Shown: positions 43,775 to 53,132, counted from the stretch's first letter. The stretch is 64,000 nucleotides of DNA from Minicystis rosea (GCA_001931535.1 CP016211.1:15515501-15579500); one strand, 5' to 3'. The notes: a model not told the origin generated them from the sequence alone. Numbers and translations are program-made.

Positions 43775-44139
43775 CGCAGGGCCTCCGCGAGCTTCTTGAG
43801 GTCGGCATACGCCTGGGAGAAGAGTAGATTGGCGGCCTCCAGCACCTCGGCGTCCGTCGCCTTTCCCAGCTTCGCCAGCTGGACGGTGGCGACGAACGAT
43901 TGCCAGAGAACCCGGGTCGACAGATAAGCCCTCTGCCCCGGGAGGCAGATGGCGTCGACCTTCGCCAGCTCGTCCTTCGTCGTGGCCGCGCGATACCGCG
44001 GCACGCAATCATCCAGGATGATCCGGTTCTCGGTCTCGGCCACGTCGTGGATCGTGTTGGCCGCGAGGATCGCGCTGTCCCGCAGCGACGGCGCGCACCC
44101 GGCGAGCGCCAGGGGGAGGGCGAGGGCGGCGCGCTTCAT
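43771..44139 (-). CDS. Small predicted lipoprotein
   Basis: A 122-aa protein from ATG 44139 with GGAG about 6 nt upstream. MKRAALALPLALAGC is a textbook lipoprotein signal (lipobox LAGC). The mature part is helical with two further Cys (DDCVPRY, AICLPGQ). An ORF to 44334 exists but its head lacks coding character. It is translated with the 78-aa protein. Confidence 0.7.
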   Translation of the reverse strand: MKRAALALPLALAGCAPSLRDSAILAANTIHDVAETENRIILDDCVPRYRAATTKDELAKVDAICLPGQRAYLSTRVLWQSFVATVQLAKLGKATDAEVLEAANLLFSQAYADLKKLAEALR

Positions 44140-44371
44140 CGCGTCTCCCCTCCGGCAGATAGGGTTTCTTCCTTCGATGGAGAGGCGTTCGTCATGCGGC
44201 TCCCTCGCGCTGCTTTCCTCGACGAGATCGTGGTCTCGACGAGGGGCGATCGGAGCGCCGTGGACGCGCGCGCGGTGCAGGGGACGGGCGCGCCTCGGGA
44301 GAATGGGTATCGCGCGGCGATGCCCTCGAATCACGGAAATGTACGGACGATGCGGGCTCTCGGGCGCGTGA

Positions 44372-45433
44372 TCAGGGCCCGAGCCACGCGAGCAGCGCGG
44401 CCGTCGATTGCGTGCCTCGATGGTGCTGGAGCGCGGCTCGGGCCTTGGCGCCGTCCTGGGGGTGATCGTGGAACACGTCCTCGACGAGGCGCGGGTGCGG
44501 GCTGCCCAGGCCGAGCAGGTTGGGCAGGTAGGTGCCGACGAGGTTGTCGTGGAGGCGCGCCGCCTCCGGCAACGCGAGCAGGCGAAAGAGGGTGATGGCG
44601 AATCGACTCGCGTGCTTCGGCACGGGGGGCTCGGCCATGTCGATGGCCGTGGAGAGCTTCATCACCAGCGTCGTCCGGGTGACGTGGGAGAGCGCGGGAT
44701 CCTCGAGAAAGGCGGCGAGCGATTCGAAGGCGGAGACGGTCGAGAGGGCCTCGGCCTCGTGGCGTGCCCAGAGGTAATCGGCGAACGGCGCTCCCAGGGC
44801 GGAGGCGGCCCGCCGCGCGAGCGAGAGCAGGTGTGCGAGATCGAAGTGGGCTGCCTCGGCCTGCGCGGCGAGGTGTACATCCGCGAGCGCTTCTTCCGGC
44901 GGGAGGAGCGCCGCGCAGCCCGAATCGCCGAGCGTCACCGCGGCGTCGTCGCTGTCGATCTTGCCAAAGGCGACGACGCGGGTACCCGGATCGATGGATT
45001 GATTCGACCAGACTCCCGGCATCGGGCCCCAGGGGACGGCCGCCCTCACCTGTTTGACATCGATGGCGATGGAGTCGCCCGGATGCTGGGTGATGGGCCC
45101 CTTCACCACCTCTTCGAGCTTCAGGGACAGCGCCACCATGCGCTCCTCGTTGTTCGGCGGTCGCGGGCTCCAGGGGCTCGCCTGTACCGAGGTGACGCTG
45201 GCGACGAGGATGCGCGTGGCGCGGAGGATGCTGGAGCGTGAACGAGGGTCGATGATCATGGTGGCCTTTGCTCGGGGCGAGGCGCTCGGCGCCGCAGAGG
45301 GCAGCAGGGATGTCGACGGGGTGGAGCCTGCTTCGATGGCAGCGTCCCTGGGACGGCACTGCACGACGAGCAGCCCCAGCATGGCGGCCGTCGCGGCCAT
45401 GAATCCGATGGGCGCGCCCGGGGGGCCCATCAT
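44372..45433 (-). CDS. Predicted lipoprotein downstream of the 991-aa protein
   Basis: A 353-aa protein from ATG 45433, which overlaps the 991-aa gene's stop (ATGA). MAATAAMLGLLVVQC reads as a membrane or lipoprotein signal with Cys near residue 26. After a Ser/Pro/Ala linker there is a beta-rich domain (LVASVTSVQASPW, VALSLKLEEVVKG, IAIDVKQV, RVVAFGKI) that may be OB- or TIMP-like, followed by a helical C-terminal half. It probably sits on the envelope as partner of the large repeat protein. No family is confirmed. Confidence 0.7.
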   Translation of the reverse strand: MMGPPGAPIGFMAATAAMLGLLVVQCRPRDAAIEAGSTPSTSLLPSAAPSASPRAKATMIIDPRSRSSILRATRILVASVTSVQASPWSPRPPNNEERMVALSLKLEEVVKGPITQHPGDSIAIDVKQVRAAVPWGPMPGVWSNQSIDPGTRVVAFGKIDSDDAAVTLGDSGCAALLPPEEALADVHLAAQAEAAHFDLAHLLSLARRAASALGAPFADYLWARHEAEALSTVSAFESLAAFLEDPALSHVTRTTLVMKLSTAIDMAEPPVPKHASRFAITLFRLLALPEAARLHDNLVGTYLPNLLGLGSPHPRLVEDVFHDHPQDGAKARAALQHHRGTQSTAALLAWLGP

Positions 45434-48405
45434 GTGGTGTTGTCGACGCGCAACAGGTTGAGCGCGACCGGAAAGCGGACCTCGAGGCCGCTGCCCTCCA
45501 CCGGCGTGGCGAGCCTCAGCGGGTTGGTATCCTTTTTCATGGTGATGGCCACCGGCGGGATAGGGCCTATCGGCGCGCCGGTGGTCGGGTCGAAGTTGAG
45601 GGCGAAGCGCACGAACCAGTGGTTGGTCTGCACCGACGCGTAGAGGCGCTCGGCCGGGGAGTTGGTCGCGCCCGAGCTGGAGGTCATGTTGGTCCAGAAG
45701 AGGAGATCGACGCGGAAATCGAGGTTGAACCGGAACGCGACGAGGTTGCCGCCGAGGGGGTGTGTCGCGGACATGAGGACGCCGCTCGGCAGCGGCAGGC
45801 CAGGGCTGTCCGATGTATCGACGGTCCACTCCTGCCCGAGTGCTTTGGTCACCGTGGGCATGGGGGTCGTGAGGGGGCCGATGCCACCCCATTGTCCGGT
45901 GCCGGTATCGCCGCCCGTCCCGCCCGTGGTCTGGTTGCTGCAGTCGAGCACGGGGCAAGAAACGGGAACGGGCGGCGTCAGCACGGATGCGGGCGGCGGC
46001 GCCAGCACGAAGAAGGCCTGATGAAACGTCGGTGGGATGATGGACGAGAGGAGCGGTGGCATGGAGACTTGATATTGCCCGAAGATATCGATCCCTTGAG
46101 GGACGCTGGCCGAGGTGGGCGTCGCGACGATGTGCTGGGACCACCCCGCGAAGAGGCGATTGAGCCCGCGCAGCCCATCCTGCCCACCGCCGGTTACGGC
46201 CACCGTGGCGATGCTGTAGGCCCCTGCGGTCGCTGGGGTCTGACCACCCGTGTAGACGCCGATCCCCGTGGCGGAGGTGGGCGCGGCCGGCAGGACCTGG
46301 GCGCTCGTCCCGGGGACGCTCGCGTTGCTCCTCCCCTGCACCCGGATGAGGATGAGGTTCATCACCAGATGAGGCTGGATGTCGACGGCGAAGTCGAACG
46401 AATCGCCGCCATTGCAATCGACGAAGGGGAGGATGTGAAAGGTGCCCACACCGTCCGCGATCATCCTCGCATGCAGCGGATTGGCGGCATCCGGCACGGG
46501 CCGTGTCGGGGTCGGGAACGCGGAGATGAGCGTGGCGTGATCGCCCTTCGGAGCAGGGCGGACGTCGCGCTGGACGAACCACCTCACAGGCACGCCGGTC
46601 GGGGCGACGTTCACGGAGAGCTGGATCTTGTGCGCGTCGGAGGTGGAGAGCACCGAGCCCTCGACGAGCACGAGCGCGGGGTTGTTTGCGTCGTCGCGGT
46701 CCCAATCGTTCGTCGCAGCGCCGGCGATCGTGTACGAGTGGCTCGCGGCGGCGTTGCCCGATCGCGACGTCAGCGGAGGCGTGGCGCGGATCTGCGCTTG
46801 GAGTTGGCTGAATTTGCACACGGTCACGCTTACCGTGTCGGCGCTCTTGGGGTTGTCGTGCTTGAGGTGCAGGGTGTAGCCCGCGTCGCGCAGGGCGCCG
46901 CTCACCTTCTTGCCCTGCACCCAGAACTTCGTGTCCTCGTTCTTCGCGGTCCGATAATCGATCTCGTGCCCAGAGGCGATGACGGCCTCACCGCTCGTGG
47001 GGAGCTCGTTCGGGTAGAGCTCGGTGTTCGCCGTGATGGCCTTCAGCACCACCGTGCCATCATAGGTGTCGGGCAGCGTCTTGCGGACGATGAGGAGCGC
47101 GCGACCATGATGGTTGTTCGCGTCCTGCTCGTGGACGAAGCGGCCCACGGCCACCTTGTCGGCGGCGGTGAGCGGCACGGGATCGACCCCCGCCGCCGTG
47201 CGGCTCTTGCAGATGTCGAGCGTGAGCTGCACCGCCGTCGCGGTCACCCGGTCGCCGTCGGGATCGACCCCGACGATGCCGAGCTGGAAGCCGGTCGTGC
47301 GCATCGCGGTGCTCGGGTGGGCGCCCTGCGCCCAGATCTCGTGGCCCGCGCCGATGGCGCTCGCGGCGATGGTAAAGGGCAGGGCGGAGAACTCGCCGAC
47401 CTTCGGTGTCTCGTTGGCAAAGGCGGTGACCTCCGCGTTCAGGGCCTGCAGGACGAGCCGCCCCGTGAACGTCGGTGGCCTCACGGGCTTGATGATGAGC
47501 ATTGCGCGCTCGAAATGGTTGCCCGCGTCCTGAACGAGGATGTCGCGGCCGACATGGACCTTGTCGTCCGTGGAGAGCTGGGGCGGCGCGGCGCCGGCCG
47601 CGGGGCGAGGCCGGCAGATCTCGAGCGTCAACTCCACCGATGTCAGGGTGGCTGTGTCGTCGGGCCCTCGTGGCCGCGAGCCGCCGGTTAGCGCCAGGGT
47701 GATGGTGATGTCGTCCATGCGCAGGCTCGGCGTGGCCCCTTCGGCATAGACGGTGACGCCGCCCACCAGCGTGGCGCCGTGCGCCCAGCGGGGCGGCGAG
47801 CCATGCCGGAAGACGTTGTCGTGCCCATCGAAATGGATCTCGTGACCGCCGGTGGGGGCCGACCAGAACCGCACCAGCGTGGGCTGAGAGCAGGTGAAGG
47901 TGCCCGTGCCGTCGAAGGGCCCATCCGTCGAGAGCTGGATGGGCTGGCGCATTGGATGGGTGTAGGCCTCGACGCGATGGTTGCTCGGATTCCGAGCCTT
48001 CTTGGCGACCACGACCACGGTCGTGGCCGGCTTGATGATCGGATTGACGCGCGCGAGGGGCGTCGGCCGCGGGTGCGGCGGGCCGGCGGTCTTCTCCACC
48101 GCGACGGCCGCGAGCGCGGGGCGCGGCAGGGCGAAGGCGCGTAGTCGCCCGTCGAGCAGCGCCTTGCGGAGGATGGTTTCGAGGCCGCCGTCGTCCTCCG
48201 CGTGCACGGGCGAAGGACGAAAGCTCTCGAGGTAATCGCCAATCTCGTGGAGGACGTGCCGGAAGGTCGCGTTCTCGGCCCAGGTGCTCAAATGCCAGAT
48301 CGCGGCGGTCTTGCCGAGCGGCGTGGCGCCCTCGGGCGCCGGCCCGGGGCCGGCGATGAGGAGCACGTCCTTGAGCGCGGTCGCGAGGTGCCAGCGTCGA
48401 AGCAC
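45430..48405 (-). CDS. Large tandem-repeat protein, possibly secretion-associated
   Basis: A 991-aa protein starting at GTG 48405 (GGGAG about 10 nt upstream). The first 100 residues are helical. Residues about 145-530 contain two clear tandem copies of a repeat of roughly 155 residues, each with 'LTL(E/D)IC', 'DKVxVGR', 'QDAxNHxxRA(M/L)LI(I/V)' and a 'GHEI' segment; a third, partial GHEI unit precedes them. The end is beta-rich with Cys pairs (VSCPVLDCSN). There is no signal peptide. I recall similar repeats in large proteins encoded near VgrG/PAAR genes, so a type VI-linked role is possible, but this is memory-based inference. It is co-translated with a lipoprotein. Confidence 0.72.
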   Translation of the reverse strand: MLRRWHLATALKDVLLIAGPGPAPEGATPLGKTAAIWHLSTWAENATFRHVLHEIGDYLESFRPSPVHAEDDGGLETILRKALLDGRLRAFALPRPALAAVAVEKTAGPPHPRPTPLARVNPIIKPATTVVVVAKKARNPSNHRVEAYTHPMRQPIQLSTDGPFDGTGTFTCSQPTLVRFWSAPTGGHEIHFDGHDNVFRHGSPPRWAHGATLVGGVTVYAEGATPSLRMDDITITLALTGGSRPRGPDDTATLTSVELTLEICRPRPAAGAAPPQLSTDDKVHVGRDILVQDAGNHFERAMLIIKPVRPPTFTGRLVLQALNAEVTAFANETPKVGEFSALPFTIAASAIGAGHEIWAQGAHPSTAMRTTGFQLGIVGVDPDGDRVTATAVQLTLDICKSRTAAGVDPVPLTAADKVAVGRFVHEQDANNHHGRALLIVRKTLPDTYDGTVVLKAITANTELYPNELPTSGEAVIASGHEIDYRTAKNEDTKFWVQGKKVSGALRDAGYTLHLKHDNPKSADTVSVTVCKFSQLQAQIRATPPLTSRSGNAAASHSYTIAGAATNDWDRDDANNPALVLVEGSVLSTSDAHKIQLSVNVAPTGVPVRWFVQRDVRPAPKGDHATLISAFPTPTRPVPDAANPLHARMIADGVGTFHILPFVDCNGGDSFDFAVDIQPHLVMNLILIRVQGRSNASVPGTSAQVLPAAPTSATGIGVYTGGQTPATAGAYSIATVAVTGGGQDGLRGLNRLFAGWSQHIVATPTSASVPQGIDIFGQYQVSMPPLLSSIIPPTFHQAFFVLAPPPASVLTPPVPVSCPVLDCSNQTTGGTGGDTGTGQWGGIGPLTTPMPTVTKALGQEWTVDTSDSPGLPLPSGVLMSATHPLGGNLVAFRFNLDFRVDLLFWTNMTSSSGATNSPAERLYASVQTNHWFVRFALNFDPTTGAPIGPIPPVAITMKKDTNPLRLATPVEGSGLEVRFPVALNLLRVDNTT

Positions 48406-48604
48406 GGATTCGATCTCCCGCGCGGCATGGGATCATCCGCGCGGTGCCCCGTCAATCCGGGACGTGCGGCGCGGGATTCACCCATTCCGCGGGGCCAATG
48501 GGCTCGGCGGGGAGAGTCGGTATCGTCGATTGGAGGTCTGATCGGGGGGTGACGCGCGGCCGGAGCGCGCCGCGCGTCACGCCGTCACGTGATCGAGCGG
48601 GAGA

Positions 48605-49117
48605 TCAGGGCGTGGGCCCGTCCTTGGCGTTGGCGCAGCCCCAGGACTCGACATAGACGGTGAGGCTCCACGGGTACTGGAAGGCAGCCTCGCCGCCACC
48701 GCGCGTGAAGGACCAGACATGGCCGTTGGTGAGCTCGAGGAGCCAGCTCTTGTCGATGGTCTGGGTGACGTCGAACATGTGCCAATCACCCTGGCTCTGT
48801 GCGGCCGTGACGATGGCGGAGACGGTCGTCAAGGTGACGGAGCCGAGGCCGAAGGCCCAGCCGTAGGGGCCGGCGCCCGCGAGGCTGCCTGCGGCGGCGG
48901 CGCCCGCGTCGAGCACCGTCGTCCAGCTATCGCTGCCAGGGTCCTTTTGCTGGAAGCAACTGTAGGTGACCGTGAGGTTGTTCTGCGTGATGCGCGGGCC
49001 CGTCTGGCCCCAGAAGATCGAATCGGCCGGGCCGAAGTCGGCGCCGCCGTGATCGGGAATCTTGGCCGTGGGCTTGGTGAGCGCGACCTCGACGGTGCCA
49101 TTGCCGCCGGCGCCACC
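48605..49117 (-). pseudogene. 5'-truncated protein of unknown family
   Basis: About 170 codons of ordered, beta-rich sequence (GTVEVALTKPTAKIPDHG, SWTTVLDAGAAAAGS, GDWHMFDVTQTIDKSWLLEL, SLTVYVESWGCANA) end at a stop at 48605. Upstream, at about 49117, the frame enters antisense of an AraC fragment and loses coding character, and no start or signal is found. It looks like the C-terminal half of a larger protein. Confidence 0.55.
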
Positions 49118-49237
49118 AATCCCAGCTCCTTCCGCCGCCTGTTCAAGCTGTGCACCGGCCTCACCCCCCGCGAGTACCGGCGGCGCTTCGCGGTTCGCAG
49201 CGCACCGGGTACGCTCACCCTTCACGATGAGCCCTGA
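49118..49237 (+). pseudogene. C-terminal scrap of an AraC-family regulator
   Basis: About 39 codons (NPSSFRRLFKLCTGLTPREYRRRF) are the recognition end of an AraC/GlxA-type HTH domain. It is joined head-on to the truncated gene at 48605. Nothing else of the regulator remains. Confidence 0.72.
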
Positions 49238-49338
49238 CCGGCGGTGTCGGATCGCGATCGATCGGTTCGCCGCATCGGGCTCGCCCCGTTGCTGATACTT
49301 TCCGTGTCGCGATCGACCTTGGCCCGGAGGATCCAGGT

Positions 49339-50337
49339 ATGGCTGATGTGCCCCCCGACCTTGCGTGGTCTCACTGGTCGAGCGCGGGCCATCCGTCGCG
49401 CCGCCAGTTCGCCGCCTGGACCGAGGCCCTGTGGAGCACGCACCTCGAGTGGTCGCTCCATCGGCCGCGCGACGCACGTTATCGAGCCGAGCTCGAGCGG
49501 TACGCCGTCGACGTCGCCCGGATCGTTCGCTGTCGCTGCGATCCGCTCGAAGGCTCGCGCGCGCGGGGGGAGATCTCACGCAGCGAGGGCGCGTTCTTCG
49601 GCGTCGTGCTCGTCGTCGACGGCGCCGAGACCATCCGCTCCGCGGCGGGAGAGGCTCGGCTCGCGCGCGGCTCGTTCGCGCTCTGGGACAGCGAGCGAGA
49701 TCTCGAGTTCCGGGTGAGCGAGCCGCTCCAGAAGATCAGCCTCCTCGTACCGAAGGACCGCTTCCGCGCCATCGTCGCCGAGCCCGAGCGCGATCTCGGG
49801 CACGTCGTGGACGCGGGCTCCGGCGCGGGAGCGCTCGCGGCCCATCAGCTCCTCGCGCTCGCGCGCCACGCCGGCCAGCTCGGCGAGCAAGCCGGGGGGC
49901 GCGTGCTCGACGGCACGCTCGAGCTCGTGGGCGCGGCCCTCCGCGCGGCCGCGCCGCCGTGCTCGCAACGAGCGACCCAGCTCCTCCGTGTCCGAGAGTG
50001 GATCGAGCGTCACCTCGAGGATCCCGATCTCACCCCCGAGCGTATCGCCGCGGCGCACGGGATCGCGGTGCGTACGTTGCACGCGTGGTTCCACGCGGAG
50101 GGGGTGTCGCTCTCGCGCTGGATGCTGCGCCGGCGGCTCGAACGAGCGATGCGCGATCTGTCGCACGGCGACGGCGTCCGCGTCACCGAGGTGGCGCTGC
50201 GCTGGGGCTTCAACGACTTCTCGTACTTCAGCCGGACCTTCAAGCGCATGTTCGGCAAGCGCCCGCGGGACGTCGCGCGATCCGGATCGGCTCGGTCGGC
50301 GACGGCTCGCGGGAGGTCGCGATCCGGATCGGCGTGA
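49339..50337 (+). CDS. AraC-family transcriptional regulator
   Basis: A 332-aa regulator. Residues about 35-190 form an AraC-binding-2-like ligand domain (GVVLVVDGAETIRSAAGEARLARGSFALWDS). The double HTH is at about 225-315 (LTPERIAAAHGIAVRTLHAWFHAEGVSLSRWMLRRRL, then VTEVALRWGFNDFSYFSRTFKRMFGKRPRDV). The start at ATG 49339 gives the usual length. It converges with the alpha/beta hydrolase gene, which might be a target. Confidence 0.9.
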   Translation: MADVPPDLAWSHWSSAGHPSRRQFAAWTEALWSTHLEWSLHRPRDARYRAELERYAVDVARIVRCRCDPLEGSRARGEISRSEGAFFGVVLVVDGAETIRSAAGEARLARGSFALWDSERDLEFRVSEPLQKISLLVPKDRFRAIVAEPERDLGHVVDAGSGAGALAAHQLLALARHAGQLGEQAGGRVLDGTLELVGAALRAAAPPCSQRATQLLRVREWIERHLEDPDLTPERIAAAHGIAVRTLHAWFHAEGVSLSRWMLRRRLERAMRDLSHGDGVRVTEVALRWGFNDFSYFSRTFKRMFGKRPRDVARSGSARSATARGRSRSGSA

Positions 50338-50401
50338 CGCCATCACGCCGTTCGAGCGCGGCGCCGAGCCTCCGCGAAGCGCGCCGCACGGCGGCTCGCG
50401 C

Positions 50402-51301
50402 TCACGTGAGGTGCTGGAGGAAAAAGTCGCGCTGCGCGGCGCTGGAGACGCGGAACGCCTCGTCGACGTAGGCGTCGAAGTGCCCACCCGGGAGGAGCAG
50501 CAGCTTCTTCGGCTCGCGCGCTTCCTCGTAGGCGGCCAGCGTGAGATCGACGACGGTCAGGTGATCCGCGGCGGCGGCCACCATCAGCAGCGGCGTCGGG
50601 CTGATCAGCGGGATGTACGCCCCGGGCTCGTAGTCGAGGAACATCTCGACGGACCGCAGCGTCACCTCGTTGCGCCACGAGGGGGCCCGCTCCCGGATCG
50701 GTCCCATGAAGAAGTCGTGGGTGTCCGCGGTCGGCAGCGCGCAGGGCTCGCCGGGCTCTTCGTAGGCGACCTTGATCATCGCGGGGGCCGCGCCGGCGTA
50801 ACGGGCCGCGCGATCCGCGTCGAAGCTCGCGCGCAGCCCGGCGAAGTGATCCGCGCGGACGAGCCGGCGAGCGTTCTCGGAGCCGCTCACGAGGGGCACC
50901 TGCGAGACGACGCAGCGGACGCGTCGATCGATGGCCGCGACCACGAGGACGTGACCGCCGCTGTAGCTCGATCCCCAGATACCGATGCGCCGCGCGTCGA
51001 TGTCGGGCAGCCCGCTCGCCCACGTGATCGCCGTCCGGTAATCCTTGATCTGCTGCCACGGATCGATCTCGCCCCGCGGCTCCCCCTCGCTCGCGCCGAG
51101 GTTCCGGTGATCGTACACGAGCACCGCGAGGCCGGCCGCTTGGAACACCTCGGCGAAGTCGGTCAGGTACATCTCCTTGGTCGCGGAGAAGCCGTGCGCC
51201 ATCACCACGAGTGGATGGGGACCAGGCCTGTCCTCCGGGCGATAGAGAAAGCCGCGCAGCCGCACCCGATCCTCGGTGAAAAACTCGATGTCATCACGCA
51301 T
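50402..51301 (-). CDS. Alpha/beta hydrolase
   Basis: A 299-aa hydrolase from ATG 51301, with AGGAG 7 nt upstream. The fold is clear: oxyanion segment MAHGFSATKEMY, nucleophile Ser in GIWGSSYSGGH, Asp in AAADHLTV and His in PGGHFDAY. It is cytoplasmic with no signal peptide. Members with this layout (DUF1100/peptidase S15-like) include esterases and acyl hydrolases; the substrate is unknown. The frame continues upstream into the DUF1275 remnant but has no coding character there. Confidence 0.9.
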   Translation of the reverse strand: MRDDIEFFTEDRVRLRGFLYRPEDRPGPHPLVVMAHGFSATKEMYLTDFAEVFQAAGLAVLVYDHRNLGASEGEPRGEIDPWQQIKDYRTAITWASGLPDIDARRIGIWGSSYSGGHVLVVAAIDRRVRCVVSQVPLVSGSENARRLVRADHFAGLRASFDADRAARYAGAAPAMIKVAYEEPGEPCALPTADTHDFFMGPIRERAPSWRNEVTLRSVEMFLDYEPGAYIPLISPTPLLMVAAAADHLTVVDLTLAAYEEAREPKKLLLLPGGHFDAYVDEAFRVSSAAQRDFFLQHLT

Positions 51302-51327
51302 GGCACTCTCCTGCTGACGGGAGAGGA

Positions 51328-51636
51328 TCACATCCCGATGCGCGCCGGCTTGGACGAGCGCGCACGATGACATGGACGACAGCGCATGACCCACGCGAAC
51401 TCGCCGTGCTGCGCGCGCCGCAAGAGGGCGGCGCACGCGGCCGAGCCGGCGAGGAAGGCCGCGGCGCTCGCGCCGAGCGCGAAGGCGCCCGCCGCGACGT
51501 GCCCGGCCAGTGCCGAAACCTGCCCCGTCATGTACGAGGTGTACTGCCCCGCCGCGAGGAACCCGCCGACGTTGAGCGCACCGGCCGCGAAGCACAGGGC
51601 GGCCCCGAGCCACCGGTTCGCGCGTGCGTCGCACAC
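51328..51636 (-). pseudogene. N-terminal part of a DUF1275 (YoaK) membrane protein
   Basis: About 80 codons read RWLGAALCFAAGALNVGGFLAAGQYTSYMTGQVSALAGH, then an Ala-rich second helix. This is the highly conserved start of DUF1275/YoaK proteins, which normally have six helices and about 230 residues. Sequence similarity ends at about 51385, where it joins the hydrolase leader. Only two or three helices remain. Confidence 0.72.
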
Positions 51637-51792
51637 CGGGCCGGTGAGGGCGCACGTAGGTGATCGGCAAGCGGGCTCCTTTCGGCAGCGATCTACGGCC
51701 CGTCATCTTCCCGGCCGCGCCGGCAGGCGGGCTTGCGATCGATCAAGCGCCGCGCCGGACATCGCGATCGTGGCCGCCGACTTGACGTCATC

Positions 51793-51806
51793 CTACTAGT
51801 TGGTAG
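51793..51806. promoter_or_regulatory. Operator 1, overlapping the tetR ribosome-binding region
   Basis: CTACTAGTTGGTAG ends one base before ATG 51808. Its exact reverse complement, CTACCAACTAGTAG, stands at 52430-52443 in front of the next gene. Two identical copies flanking a TetR gene indicate its binding site, giving autorepression here. Confidence 0.75.
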
Positions 51807-51807
51807 A

Positions 51808-52401
51808 ATGGCTCCCATGAGCTCCGAGCTCTCCCCGAAGGCCAGCGAGATCGTGGCCTGCGCGCAGTCACTGCTGGCCGCGGGCGGCTACAACGGCTTC
51901 AGTTACGCCGACATCTCGGAGGCCGTGCACATCAGCAAGCCCAGCGTCCACCACCACTTCCCCAGCAAGGTGGAGCTGGTGCGCACGGTCGTGAAGCAGT
52001 ACCGCGAAGCCGCGCGCGCGGGCATGGCTGCCCTCGAGCGTCAGATCGCCGATCCCCTCGCCCAGCTCCACGCCTACACCGGCTACTGGGCGGCCTGCAT
52101 CCGCGACGGCACGGCGCCGTTCTGCATCTGCGCCATGCTGGCCGCCGAGATGCCCGCGATCCCGGCCGAGGTCGCCGAGGAGGTCCGCGGCCATTTCGCC
52201 GACCTGGCCGCCTGGCTGGAAGCGGTGCTGGAACGCGGCGCCGCGGACGGCCTCTTCCATCTGCGCAGCCCGGCGAAGGCGGAGGCGATGGCCGTCATGG
52301 CCGCTGTGCACGGCGCGATGCTCGCGGCCCGCGCGCACGGCGACCCCGAGCTGTTCGGCACGATCGTGAAGCCCGTCCTGCATCGCCTGACGCATCGCTG
52401 A
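51808..52401 (+). CDS. TetR-family regulator
   Basis: A 197-aa repressor. The HTH lies at about residues 30-55 (FSYADISEAVHISKPSVHHHFPSKVELV), followed by a helical ligand domain with two Cys in CICAMLAAEM. The start is ATG 51808 or 51817. The gene carries an operator in its own leader and ends in a terminator. It should repress itself and the downstream membrane-protein gene, releasing both on ligand binding. Confidence 0.92.
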   Translation: MAPMSSELSPKASEIVACAQSLLAAGGYNGFSYADISEAVHISKPSVHHHFPSKVELVRTVVKQYREAARAGMAALERQIADPLAQLHAYTGYWAACIRDGTAPFCICAMLAAEMPAIPAEVAEEVRGHFADLAAWLEAVLERGAADGLFHLRSPAKAEAMAVMAAVHGAMLAARAHGDPELFGTIVKPVLHRLTHR

Positions 52402-52418
52402 GGCGTCGGGTTTTTTTT
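52389..52418 (+). terminator. Rho-independent terminator of tetR
   Basis: GACGC (52389-52393) pairs with GCGTC (52403-52407), followed by GGG and eight Ts (52411-52418). The stem includes the end of the tetR coding region. This is the clearest intrinsic terminator in the window and separates tetR from the next gene. Confidence 0.75.
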
Positions 52419-52429
52419 GATCCACTTAC

Positions 52430-52443
52430 CTACCAACTAGTAG
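52430..52443. promoter_or_regulatory. Operator 2, before the membrane-protein gene
   Basis: CTACCAACTAGTAG, 29 bp before ATG 52473, is the exact reverse complement of the site at 51793-51806. It makes the membrane-protein gene a direct target of the TetR protein. Confidence 0.75.
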
Positions 52444-52472
52444 ATACACGACCATCCTCAAGGAGCCGCACC

Positions 52473-52976
52473 ATGGCACATCCCCTCTCGTCCCTGGGCA
52501 TCGCGCACACGGGCATCAGCCTCGTCCCGCTCGTCGCGGGCCTCTACGGCTTCGCGCGCCACCGCGCGATCGAGCCGGCCGTGCGCTCCGGCCGCGTCTA
52601 CCTCGGCGGGCTGGCGTTGTCGGTGCTTACGTCCTTCGGGCTCTCGAGCACGGGCGGTTTCAACCCCGGTCACGCGCTGGGCATCCTGGCGCTCCTCATC
52701 GTGACCGGCGCCCTGCTCGCGCCGCGGCTCGCCTTCCTGGGACGGGCCCGGCCCTACCTGGCCACGTTCGGGCTCTCTTTCAGCTTCTTCCTGCTGCTGG
52801 TGCCCGGCATCAACGAGACCCTGACACGCCTGCCGCCCGCGCACCCGCTCGCCGACGGGCCGCAATCGCCGCTGGTGAAGGGCGTGCTCGCCGCGTGGCT
52901 CGTCGTCTTCGTCGCGGGCTACTCGCTGCAGGCGCTGGCGCTGCGCGCGCGCGGCCGGCGCGAGGCGCGCGGCTGA
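52473..52976 (+). CDS. TetR-controlled integral membrane protein
   Basis: A 167-aa protein with AAGGAG about 7 nt before its ATG. It has about four hydrophobic helices (about 8-28, 45-62, 68-85, 93-112) and a fifth near the C-terminus (about 133-155). A Pro-rich loop lies at about 120-130. No transporter motif is visible. TetR control suggests a stress or solvent response. The family is not recognised. Confidence 0.78.
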   Translation: MAHPLSSLGIAHTGISLVPLVAGLYGFARHRAIEPAVRSGRVYLGGLALSVLTSFGLSSTGGFNPGHALGILALLIVTGALLAPRLAFLGRARPYLATFGLSFSFFLLLVPGINETLTRLPPAHPLADGPQSPLVKGVLAAWLVVFVAGYSLQALALRARGRREARG

Positions 52977-53132
52977 TTCCGGCCGTCGCAGATCTACGGC
53001 AAAAGGCTGCAAAGCGCGCAGCAGGATCGTCGAAAATCCCGGCGAATTGCATCTTCACTTCCGGCGACCGGCCGGCCTCTCAGATCTGCGGCGAAATGGC
53101 TGCCGTCGGAATCGGGAGAAACGGCGCGGGAA

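Noticed and set aside
51301..51706. N-terminal extension of the alpha/beta hydrolase to 51706
   Set aside because: The extension is a shadow of the DUF1275 remnant, and a good ribosome site supports the start at 51301.
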